DNA from: Clostridiales bacterium
GTDB taxonomy: Bacteria; Bacillota; Clostridia; Oscillospirales; Oscillospiraceae
Direction of reading: 5' to 3'
NCBI GenBank assembly: GCA_009774055.1
Contig: VSNB01000196.1
Coordinates: forward strand, 1-5,976
Length of the DNA stretch: 5,976 bases
Shown: piece after piece, positions 1 to 5,976 of the stretch
Layout of the letters: every line of letters starts with the position of its first letter
How positions within the stretch are numbered: position 1 is the stretch's first letter
The notes under the pieces: generated by a model
What the model saw: only the letters and a program-made list of their open reading frames with translations
Told to the model about the DNA's origin: nothing
Databases searched by the model: none
Position numbers and translations under genes: made by a program

Positions 1-1025
1 CGGATATCATGCGGGCGGTGAAGTACCTGCTGGACCGGGCGGAGGAGCGGGGGATGCCCTGCGTTGTCAACCTCAGCTACGGCACCAACTTCGGCTCCCA
101 CCAGGGCCAGTCCCTCTTCGAGTCCTACATCGACCAGTCCGCCCAGCGGGGGCGGAGCGTCATCGTCTGCGCCGCCGGCAACGAGGGCAGCGGGGCCCAC
201 CACTTCCGGGGGAAGCTCATCGAGGGCGGCACCGTAGAGGCGGAGTTCACCGTCTCCACCCTGCGGGAGCAGATCTATCTCTCCCTGTGGAAGAACTTTG
301 CCGACGAGGCGGCGCTGGAACTGATCCTGCCGGGCGGGCAGACCACCGGCCTTCTGACGGAGGGGACCCGGACCTTCCGGTTCGGCTCCATCCGGGTGTC
401 GGTATATTACGGCGTGCCCACCCACTACAGCGCCTCCCAGGAGGCCATCTTTCTGATGGAGGCCCCTGCCGGGGAGCTGGACGGCTTGTGGAAACTGCGG
501 TGTACGGGGCGGAAGGTGGCGGACGGGCGGTTCGACATGTGGCTGCCCACGGTGGAGGAGGTCACGGACCGCACCGCCTTCCTCCAGCCGGAGCCGGACC
601 TCACTATCACCCTCCCCGCCACGGCGCTGTACCCCATTTCGGTGGGGGGCTACCGTACGGAGACGGAGACGGCCAGCCCCTTCTCCGGGCGGGGCGGGCA
701 GGACTGCTGGGGCCGGGTGATGCTGGACATCATGGCGCCGGCGGAGGCGGTCCGGTCCGCCAAGGCCGGAGGCGGCTACGACGTGTTTACCGGTACCAGC
801 ATGGCCGCGCCCTTCGTCTCGGGGTCGGCGGCTCTGATGATGGAGTGGGGCATCGTCCAGGGTAACGACCTGTTCCTCTACGGCCAGCGGGTAAAGGCGT
901 TTCTCTGCAAGGGGGCCCTGCGGAGCCCGTTTCTGAACTATCCCAACCCCCAGTGGGGATACGGGCGGCTGAATCTGTGCGGAACCATGAACGAGCTGGT
1001 CAACCATCTGGAAAGGGGGCTATGA
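1..1025 (+). CDS. Csp-like subtilisin-family (S8) serine protease, 5'-truncated by window edge
   Basis: This is the C-terminal part of a subtilase; the frame is open to the left edge (first full codon at 3), so the Met at 9 is probably internal. Counting from that Met, the oxyanion-hole Asn lies in AAGNEG (Asn58, codon 180-182) and the nucleophile in GTSMAAPF (Ser264, codon 798-800). The catalytic Asp and His blocks would lie upstream of the window. Between Asn and Ser is a ~150-residue stretch that fits the beta-sandwich (jelly-roll) insertion known in Csp proteases. The end, with YPNPQWGYGRLNL, matches the Csp-like C-terminus and is repeated in the next gene. Csp proteases of Clostridia process pro-SleC in germinating spores, but that role is inferred here from family resemblance. 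The visible catalytic elements are canonical, so this copy is probably an active protease. It runs 3 nt ahead of a paralogue, and its last codons contain that gene's ribosome binding site. Confidence 0.9.
   Translation, partial: DIMRAVKYLLDRAEERGMPCVVNLSYGTNFGSHQGQSLFESYIDQSAQRGRSVIVCAAGNEGSGAHHFRGKLIEGGTVEAEFTVSTLREQIYLSLWKNFADEAALELILPGGQTTGLLTEGTRTFRFGSIRVSVYYGVPTHYSASQEAIFLMEAPAGELDGLWKLRCTGRKVADGRFDMWLPTVEEVTDRTAFLQPEPDLTITLPATALYPISVGGYRTETETASPFSGRGGQDCWGRVMLDIMAPAEAVRSAKAGGGYDVFTGTSMAAPFVSGSAALMMEWGIVQGNDLFLYGQRVKAFLCKGALRSPFLNYPNPQWGYGRLNLCGTMNELVNHLERGL
1012..1019 (+). promoter_or_regulatory. Ribosome binding site of the second protease
   Basis: The purine run AAAGGGGG ends 9 nt before the ATG at 1029 and lies inside the last codons of the first protease. 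It supports this start and suggests translational coupling of the pair. Confidence 0.6.
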
Positions 1026-1028
1026 GCC

Positions 1029-2741
1029 ATGCGGCTGTCGCCGGAGGCGCTGGAGTTCATCCATGCGCCGGATACCATTGATTTTGTCACCCGGGCTTCC
1101 AACGCCTTTTTCGAGTTCGCGCGAAATTCCACCGATGTGGTGGTGGGGCAGGTGCTCTCCGGGCGGTACGTGCTGGCGTACATGAAGGCGGAGAAATTCC
1201 ATCTGCTGGAGGAGGCCCTGGGGACCGCCTTTATCAGCTCCGTCTCCGTCATTCTGGGCCTGCTGGACCGTCCGGCCCTGGACGCGGCGGGGGTGTCCCA
1301 GGTCCAGAGCCAGCCCTACCTGAACCTGAAGGGGCGGGGCGTGCTGCTGGGCTTTGTGGACACGGGCATCGACTACACACAGGACGTGTTCCGCTACGCC
1401 GACGGCACCAGCAAAATCCAGTACATCTACGACCAGACCGCCGACGGGGAGCCCCCCGCCGGATTCGTCCTGGGCCGGGAGTACGCCAAGGCGGACATCG
1501 ACGCCGCCCTGGCCTCCGACGACCCCTACGCCCTGGTCCCCCAGCGGGACGAGGACGGACACGGCACCTTCCTGGCCTCCGTAGCCGCCGGGGGGCAGAG
1601 CGAGAATTTTTCCGGCGCGGCTCCGGACGCGGAGATCATCGCCGTGAAGCTGAAAAAGGCCCGGCCCTTATACCGGGAACGCTACTGCGTCCCGGCAGAC
1701 CAGGAGAACGCCTACGAATCCAGCGCGGTGATGGTGGGGGTGGAGTACATCCTCCGGAAGGCCCGGGAGCTGGACCGTCCGGTGGCCATCTGTATCGGCC
1801 TGGGCACCAATGCCGGAGGCCACGACGGCTACAGCGTCTTTGAGGAGTACCTGAGCGGCGCGTCCATCCAGAAGGGCGTGTGCCTATGCGCGGCGGCAGG
1901 CAACGAGGCGGAGGCCCGCCACCACACCGGCGGCGTCCTCCGTCCTGGAGAGCCGCCGGGACAGGTGGATCTGAAGGTGGGAGAAAACGCGGGGGACGTG
2001 TATATGGCCGTGTGGAACACGGTGGCGGACCGGCTGTCGGTGTCGGTACGCTCCCCCTCCGGGGAGCTGGTGGGCCGGGTGCCCGCTAAGCCGGGGACAG
2101 GGCCCGCCGCCGATGTGAAGCTGGTGCTGGAGGCCGCCCGGGTCCAGGTGGAGTACCACTTCCCCGTGGAGGGCAGCGGCGGGCAGCTGACGGTGATCCG
2201 TATTCTGGGGGCCACCCCCGGCGTGTGGAGCATCCAGCTCCACGGGGATATTCTGCTGAACGGCGGGTATCAGGTGTGGCTGCCCATGACGGGGTTCGTG
2301 GCCCCCTCGGTGGAATTTCTGGCGGCTACGCCGGACTACACCGTCACCAGTCCCGGCTCCGCCGTGGGGGTGATCTGCTGCGGGGCCTACGACAGCGCCA
2401 GCAAGAGCCTGTACGCCAAAAGCTCCCGAGGCCCCGCCTGGGACGGGAGAATCCTGCCGGACCTGACCGCCCCCGGCGTGGGGGTGGGGGGCATCTACCC
2501 CTACGGCCCCGGCAGCATGAGCGGCACCAGCGCGGCGGCGGCGGTGCTGGCGGGGGTGTGCGCCCTGCTGCTCCAGTGGGGCATCCGGGAGGGGAACGAC
2601 CCGGCTATGGGGACCTACCAGATCCGGGCCTACCTCATCCGGGGCTGCCTACGCCGGCCGGACATGGTCTATCCCAACAACCAATGGGGCTATGGGTCCG
2701 TGCAGCTGATGCAGAGCTTCCACCTGATGCGGGAGCTATGA
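1029..2741 (+). CDS. Csp-like subtilisin-family (S8) serine protease, complete
   Basis: This 570-residue protein is a full Csp-like subtilase. Residues 1 to about 95 look like a prodomain and no signal peptide is visible, which fits a cytosolic or spore-packaged protein. The catalytic Asp is in FVDTGID (Asp111), the His in DGHGTFLAS (His178), the oxyanion Asn in AAGNEA (Asn292) and the nucleophile in MSGTSAAAAV (Ser501). Residues about 300-440 would be the inserted jelly-roll domain. The C-terminus YPNNQWGYGSVQL parallels the upstream paralogue. All triad residues are present, but the usual GTSMAxP signature has lost its Met and Pro (GTSAAAA) and HGTHVA reads HGTFLA. It may therefore be a divergent protease or one drifting toward a pseudoprotease, as with CspA and CspC of Clostridioides difficile. 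The ATG at 1029 has a good Shine-Dalgarno sequence and leaves a 3-nt gap to the upstream stop, indicating a shared transcript. A role in germination is inference only. Confidence 0.93.
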   Translation: MRLSPEALEFIHAPDTIDFVTRASNAFFEFARNSTDVVVGQVLSGRYVLAYMKAEKFHLLEEALGTAFISSVSVILGLLDRPALDAAGVSQVQSQPYLNLKGRGVLLGFVDTGIDYTQDVFRYADGTSKIQYIYDQTADGEPPAGFVLGREYAKADIDAALASDDPYALVPQRDEDGHGTFLASVAAGGQSENFSGAAPDAEIIAVKLKKARPLYRERYCVPADQENAYESSAVMVGVEYILRKARELDRPVAICIGLGTNAGGHDGYSVFEEYLSGASIQKGVCLCAAAGNEAEARHHTGGVLRPGEPPGQVDLKVGENAGDVYMAVWNTVADRLSVSVRSPSGELVGRVPAKPGTGPAADVKLVLEAARVQVEYHFPVEGSGGQLTVIRILGATPGVWSIQLHGDILLNGGYQVWLPMTGFVAPSVEFLAATPDYTVTSPGSAVGVICCGAYDSASKSLYAKSSRGPAWDGRILPDLTAPGVGVGGIYPYGPGSMSGTSAAAAVLAGVCALLLQWGIREGNDPAMGTYQIRAYLIRGCLRRPDMVYPNNQWGYGSVQLMQSFHLMREL

Positions 2742-2907
2742 GAGCAGCAGGTTTCCGCCATGTGAAAAGAGAGGGCGCTTTAAGGGTGTTGCCATAAGAA
2801 AACATGAGAAAACCCAGTAAAATCAAGGGTTTCCACGCATAAAGAACATTTTGATATTTCGGAGGGAAGTAACAGCTTGGTGCAACAGCGCCATGCTGTT
2901 ACTTCTT
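2742..2907. other. Intergenic junction between the protease operon and the mobile-element relic
   Basis: I see no gene here. Base composition drops from the very GC-rich protease genes to AT-richer sequence. It holds an AAACCC/GGGTTT inverted repeat (2810-2815 and 2827-2832, 11-nt spacer) overlapping one TCAAGG copy (2823-2828), and the strong hairpin at 2867-2904. The left limit of the foreign DNA is probably between about 2745 and 2840. Confidence 0.5.
2867..2904 (+). terminator. Long near-perfect hairpin, possible terminator of the protease operon
   Basis: Arms 2867-2883 and 2888-2904 pair over 17 positions with one T-T mismatch and one wobble, closing a 4-nt loop (AACA). On the + strand it is followed by CTTCTTTTA, a modest T-rich tail, so it could stop transcription coming from the proteases. 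It lies directly after the recombinase stop codon on the other strand, where the following bases (CCCTCC) are not T-rich. It could instead be a structural end of the mobile element. Confidence 0.5.
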
Positions 2908-3333
2908 TTACCGGCGAAATTCCGGGGAAAAATCAACCTCCCCGATAAAGTTGTAGTGTACGTCAATCCGCTGGATGCGATGGCCGCTGGACTTGTCGGC
3001 TTCGTGGACAACAATCTTGTCCACAAATTCATGCAGGAGCTGGGGAGTCAGTTCTGTCAGCTCGGTGTACTTCTTTACGATTTTCAGAAAACTTCTGACA
3101 TTGACAGCCTGCGCTTCGGATGCCTCTACAATGACGCTCAGACTTTCAACGGACTGTTTCAATTCTGCCTGCTCCGTCTCATAGGTTGCGGACAGTTTGG
3201 CAAACCGTTCGTCTGTCAGCTTGCCCGTCACATTGTCCTCGTAAAGTCTCTGTATAATCGCGTCCAACTCCGTAATACGCCGCTTTTGCTTCTCCAGCTT
3301 TCTTTTAGACTGCTCCTGTTTCTTACGGCGCAC
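2908..3333 (-). pseudogene. Large serine recombinase, C-terminal fragment (TnpX/DUF4368 type)
   Basis: These 141 residues match the tail of large serine recombinases of Clostridia transposons (Tn4451 TnpX-like, with the DUF4368-type C-terminus). There is a charged coiled-coil-like segment (about residues 3-25), then the characteristic LYEDNVTGKLTDERFAKLSATYE block (split about residues 30-52), and near the end the ELTPQLLHEFVDKIVVHEAD block and a YNFIGEV strand. The catalytic resolvase domain with its nucleophilic Ser and the zinc-ribbon region, several hundred residues, are missing. A TAA stop (3334-3336) lies directly before the GTG at 3331-3333, so the frame cannot extend upstream. The GTG has no visible ribosome binding site, so this is a broken relic. 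In an intact element the enzyme would catalyse excision and integration. The break coincides with an arm of the oriT-like repeats. Confidence 0.85.
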
Positions 3334-3466
3334 TTATACACCGTGTCCGGTGCCGTGCGCCCTGCCGGGGGCTTGTTGCGTCCTTCGGACGCGATGGGGA
3401 AGTACCTTCCCCAAACCCCATGTGCGCCAGCAAAAACGGAACATCCGCTTTGCGTCTGTTCCGTTT
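3327..3466 (+). other. Candidate origin of transfer (oriT) upstream of relaxase fragment
   Basis: Four inverted-repeat structures sit in 140 bp just upstream of a MOBQ-type relaxase start. They are: GGCGCAC/GTGCGCC (3327-3333 and 3355-3361) enclosing CACCG-TGTC-CGGTG (3339-3352); GCGTCC-TTC-GGACGC (3378-3392); TGGGGAAG-TAC-CTTCCCCA (3395-3413); and a perfect 10-bp pair AAACGGAACA/TGTTCCGTTT (3434-3443 and 3457-3466). GTGCGCCCT at 3355-3363 equals the core of the RSF1010/R1162-type nick region (TAAGTGCG^CCCT, from memory) and, as there, directly follows a small inverted repeat. Position, architecture and relaxase family agree, but the nick site is inferred. Confidence 0.6.
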
Positions 3467-3502
3467 CCGCTGGTCTATACCCCCCACCGCTGACTGCGGA
3501 GG

Positions 3503-3510
3503 AAGGAGGA
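3503..3510 (+). promoter_or_regulatory. Ribosome binding site of the relaxase fragment
   Basis: AAGGAGGA is a near-perfect Shine-Dalgarno sequence ending 7 nt before the ATA at 3518-3520. This marks that ATA as the former start codon. Confidence 0.7.
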
Positions 3511-3517
3511 AAAGCAG

Positions 3518-3700
3518 ATAGCAATTTTTCACTGTCCCATTCAGATCATCAAGCGGAGCGTGGGTCGTTCGGCTGTCGCTGCTGCCGCCTATCGGAGCGG
3601 CGAACGGCTGACAAATGAGTGGGACGGCAAAACCCACGACTACTGCGTAATAAAGGGCATAAAAAAGCGGCGTCCCTTTTCTCCACCGCGCGGGGAGTGA
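3518..3700 (+). pseudogene. MobA/MobL-family (MOBQ) conjugative relaxase, N-terminal fragment
   Basis: The frame reads AIFHCPIQIIKRSVGRSAV then AAAAYRSGERLTNEWDGKTHDY, the highly characteristic N-terminus of MobA/MobL relaxases. Counting the start as residue 1, the Tyr of AYRSG is residue 25, the position of the catalytic Tyr in R1162 MobA. Such enzymes nick oriT and lead the strand into a recipient cell. Family resemblance stops after the Tyr codon at 3641-3643; the frame then runs through unrelated residues to a TGA at 3698-3700. The downstream metal-binding His motif and the rest of the several-hundred-residue protein are absent. The start is ATA rather than ATG although the ribosome binding site is intact. 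It is a dead fragment. The oriT-like region directly upstream fits its original context. Confidence 0.85.
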
Positions 3701-3798
3701 AGAAACGCCGTTATGGTCGGTATATGAAATTGTCATGGTATGGGGTCTATCTGTGTGCTGCCCTCTCCGGGCGTCCGGCTCTCGCGGTGCTGCGCATA
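3644..3798. other. Unassigned segment of the element relic
   Basis: I do not recognise a gene here. It begins where the relaxase similarity ends. On the - strand a 31-codon stretch runs from an ATG at 3734-3736 to the breakpoint (MTISYTDHNGVSSLPARWRK, then GTPLFYALYYA). It has no clear ribosome binding site and looks like the start of a small protein cut by the same rearrangement, but this is weak. An imperfect inverted repeat spans 3668-3710, with 6 bp perfect at the base (CGGCGT/ACGCCG) and a partly paired interior. Confidence 0.35.
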
Positions 3799-3896
3799 TC
3801 AAGGCTCTTTCCTCAAAAGTAGTAAATCGGTAGTAAATTCCTTGTCCATATCCGCGAAAGTGCCTGTATTTCAAGGCTTTTCAGAGATAATCAAGG
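3799..3896 (+). repeat. Three TCAAGG direct repeats near the right boundary of the relic
   Basis: TCAAGG occurs at 3799-3804, 3871-3876 and 3891-3896, and once more at the left junction (2823-2828). Each is followed by a T-rich stretch ending in TTC or TTTC. The copies flank the arm-site-like repeats and lie just before the lacZ stop codon. They may be core-type recombination sites, but the motif is short. Confidence 0.3.
3819..3840 (+). repeat. Two tandem 11-bp direct repeats resembling Tn916-type integrase arm (DR-2) sites
   Basis: GTAGTAAATCG (3819-3829) is followed immediately by GTAGTAAATTC (3830-3840), a spacing of one helical turn. From memory, the Tn916 integrase N-terminal domain binds DR-2 sites containing GTAGTAAATTC. 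This suggests the end region of a tyrosine-integrase element, although no integrase gene is present in the window. Confidence 0.55.
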
Positions 3897-3917
3897 TTGT
3901 TCCTAAACCACTCAATT

Positions 3918-5904
3918 TTATAATCGTAATGAAAAGGAACCCTTTTGATCCGCCTCTCCGCTGACCTGATGAGTTTCCACCACATCACTCCCCCAGCTAT
4001 CAATACCTCCCACGCCGCGCATGGTGCTGCAAACAGTGATCACCGTGCGTGCAGTCTGGGGCAGCTCCTCACGGTGAGCAGCCTGCTCCAGCTGCTGGGG
4101 TGTGTAGGGGATAGCAGAAAACGTGAAGGGAGAATCCGTCTTTTCTATCGTCAGCGTTGCACCGCCCATTATCCCCAGTAAGGCTCGATGCGTATCCACA
4201 TGGCAGCCGCACTCCTGTGGGATCAGATAAGCCGGAACACAGGGTGCTTCCTGGTGCCACCCAAAAGCTCCGCCCTTCTTCCGATCCGGGTACGTCTCTC
4301 TGGACAACCCCAGCCAGCGCACCATCTCCACCGGAACTGGCGTAGAAAACCGCAAGCCGAACAGGGGCAGCTGGGGCCGCCCTGGCCGCCCATGATAATG
4401 CGCTTCCACCCTCATTGCCGGAGCCGGTTACCGTATAGGTGACCTCCGTCCACAGCCCGGGCATGGCAGGAGCTGTGTAGGCATACCGGATGCCAACTTC
4501 TGTCTCGCTCTCCTGCAGAACTTGGACCGCCTCACACTTCTGCCAGGCATCCACAGCGGACCAAATGGAGCTACCTACGGCAAAGCCATTCCCCAGATCA
4601 TTTTCCGTTGGCGCACGCCAATAAGCCGGCCGCGGCGCTCTCCACAGCCACTCTCTGCCGCTGGAAACCAGAGACACCGGGCCACCCTCGGGATAGGAAA
4701 ACAGCACCTCAAAATCCCTGCCCCGAACCCCCAGCGCACCATCGCCGTGGGAAACACGCAGCGCCGCAGCCTCTGCCCGGAGGTTGGCCGCATCGTGAGC
4801 GGCACGCTCCTCTGCGGAGGAATACCAATATCGCACCTCCTGCATGGCGGGTTTTTCCGTGCCATCGGCGAAGACGATGCCATTGCCGCTGAAGGCATAG
4901 TCGCTCTGCCGCTCTCCAAAGTCCCCGCCATAGCCCAATACCCGCCGTCCGTTATGATCCGTGCGCCATAGGGCCTGATCCATATAATCCCAGATAAACC
5001 CGCCCTGATACTGGGAAAACTCCTCCTCCAGCCGGATATAGCTTTCCATTCCGCCCAGGGAGTTTCCCATGTTGTGCATATACTCGCAGAGGATAAAAGG
5101 TTTTGGGGGATTGTCCTCCAAGTACGCCCGCACCGCCTCCGGCGGGGCGTACATCCGGCTCTCCACATCGGAAATACTGTCAAATTCCCGGCAGTGGAAT
5201 ACGCCCTCATAGTGGACCAGCCGGCTGGAATCGTTCTCCCGGAAGAAGTCCGCCATAGCCTGGATACAGGTCCCTGCATAGGATTCGTTCCCGCAGGACC
5301 AGAGCAGGATGGACACGTGGTTCTTATCTCGCTCGAACATACTCCGGGCCCGGTCCACCACGCACTCCCGCCATTCCGGCAGGCTGCCCGGTACGTTCCA
5401 GCTGGGCTCCACCTTTCCCAGCTTCTGCCAGGAACCATGGCTCTCCAGGTTAGCCTCGTCGATCATATAGATGCCGTTCTGGTCACAGAGGTGGTACCAC
5501 GCCGTCTGGTTGGGGTAATGGCTGGTACGGACGGCGTCGATATTGTTCCGACGGAATGTCTCCATGGCAGCCGTCATATCCGCCATACCGATAGCCCGGC
5601 CTGTCTCCGGGTTCCACTCATGGCGGTTGACGCCATGGAATATGATCCGCTCCCCGTTGAGGAGCATCAAACCACCCTTCATCTCAAACCGCCGGAAGCC
5701 AACGTCATAGGGCACGATCTCTACGACCTCCCCGTCTGCCGCCGCGAGGGTCAGCGTCACCTGATACAACTCCGGTATTTCATGTCTCCAGGGGCAGACA
5801 TTCTCAAATCGGAGGAACTGGCTGCGAAGATACTTTCCCTCCGGTGTCAGCTCCAGCGCACTATCGAAGAGGACCCCTTGGGCCGGATGTACGACCCGGC
5901 AGTG
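3918..5904 (-). pseudogene. lacZ: Beta-galactosidase (GH2), N-truncated and frameshifted
   Basis: The deduced protein is a family 2 glycoside hydrolase of the large LacZ type, which hydrolyses lactose and related beta-galactosides in the cytoplasm. It shows NRHEWNPETGRA (about 5625-5585), the ESHGSW motif, the acid/base Glu in CGNES (codon 5284-5286) and the nucleophile in LCEYMHNMGNS (Glu codon 5083-5085), then the beta-gal small-chain domain. Near 4416 the frame breaks: upstream ends in YTVTGSG, and similarity resumes one base over at MRVEAHYHGRPG and continues through ECGCHVDTHRA and YTPQQLEQA to the TAA at 3918-3920. At the 5' end LacZ-like sequence (VLFDSALELTPEGKYLRSQF) reaches about 5878, followed by an in-frame TGA at 5905-5907. 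The N-terminal sugar-binding domain, roughly a third of the usual ~1,000 residues, is not encoded here. Both defects point to a pseudogene; a sequencing or assembly error could explain the frameshift but not the missing N-terminus. Confidence 0.88.
4409..4424 (-). other. Frameshift site within lacZ
   Basis: Reading the - strand, ...GGC TCC GGC AATGAGG... loses frame. LacZ similarity continues if one base is skipped before ATGAGG. That corresponds to a 1-bp insertion or 2-bp deletion in a GC-rich stretch with no long homopolymer. Confidence 0.7.
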
Positions 5905-5907
5905 TCA

Positions 5908-5976
5908 GCGCCAGTGATAAAATGTAAGAAAACGCCGAGGAAAAAATGTAGATTTATGGCGGAGGAGGCGAAAAAA
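5908..5976. other. Unassigned AT-rich edge, possible start of a + strand gene
   Basis: LacZ resemblance is lost here. The + strand has an extended -10-like TGATAAAAT (5915-5923) without a clear -35, the 8-mer AAAATGTA twice (5919-5926, 5943-5950), and an ATG at 5956 followed by codons for AEEAKK up to the window edge. The nearest purine-rich GAGGA is 14 nt upstream of that ATG, a poor spacing. Too little is visible to call a gene. Confidence 0.2.

Noticed and set aside
287..865. Overlapping + strand frame inside the first protease
   Set aside because: It is rich in Gly, Arg, Pro and Ala, as expected of an out-of-frame reading of GC-rich DNA, while the protease frame carries clear catalytic motifs.
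1020..1562. - strand frame antisense to the start of the second protease
   Set aside because: Low-complexity composition, no ribosome binding site, and a fully supported gene on the other strand.
2851..3618. A long + strand open frame of 255 codons across the element relic
   Set aside because: It runs antisense through the recombinase tail and then across the oriT-like repeats and into the relaxase start in a wrong frame. It has no family resemblance, and the - strand and relaxase frames explain the sequence better.
3323..3874. A - strand open frame of 183 codons
   Set aside because: It is a chimera crossing the relaxase region in antisense and the arm-site repeats. Only the short part from 3736 to 3644 might be real.
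2742..3917. CRISPR array or tRNA gene in the non-coding stretches
   Set aside because: The repeats seen are short, few and of attachment or hairpin type. There are no regularly spaced 25-40-bp repeats, and I see no cloverleaf pattern.
4522..4971. + strand frame within lacZ
   Set aside because: It is antisense to the well-conserved LacZ region and has no recognisable domain.
5956..5976. Start of a + strand gene (MAEEAKK)
   Set aside because: Only seven codons are visible and the ribosome binding site spacing is poor, so it is mentioned as a possibility but not called as a gene.

Overview
The window looks like a piece of a GC-rich, spore-forming, gut-type Clostridia genome (Oscillospiraceae-like is my best guess). 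The evidence is G/C-ending codon use, two tandem Csp-like subtilisin-family proteases, a Clostridia-type serine-recombinase tail and a MobA/MobL relaxase start. The taxonomic call is an inference from protein flavour, not from a marker gene.

Layout. (1) Positions 1-2741, + strand: two tandem S8 (subtilisin) proteases of the CspA/B/C-like type. The first lacks its 5' end because the window starts inside it. The second is complete and starts 3 nt after the first stop, so the two almost certainly form one operon. Csp proteases are best known for processing the spore cortex lytic enzyme SleC during germination, but many Clostridia carry relatives of unknown role. (2) About 2800-3915: a scrambled relic of an integrative/mobilizable element. 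It holds, in order, a 17-bp-stem hairpin, the C-terminal tail of a large serine recombinase (- strand), a dense group of inverted repeats with an oriT-like nick core, the first ~42 codons of a MobA/MobL relaxase (+ strand, ATA where ATG is expected, cut off soon after the catalytic Tyr), an unassigned segment, and two 11-bp direct repeats resembling Tn916-type integrase arm sites. No complete mobility gene remains. (3) 3918-5904, - strand: a decayed GH2 beta-galactosidase (lacZ) gene. Its N-terminal third is absent and it is frameshifted near position 4416, but both catalytic glutamates are still encoded. (4) 5908-5976: AT-richer, unassigned, possibly the first codons of another + strand gene.

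The proteases look functional. The middle block and lacZ look like a hot spot where elements inserted, recombined and decayed between two chromosomal loci. The most interesting part is the relic block: an oriT-like region whose inverted repeat coincides with the point where the recombinase reading frame is cut, plus arm-site repeats of a second (tyrosine) integrase type just outside the lacZ stop codon. I did not find a convincing new complete system.
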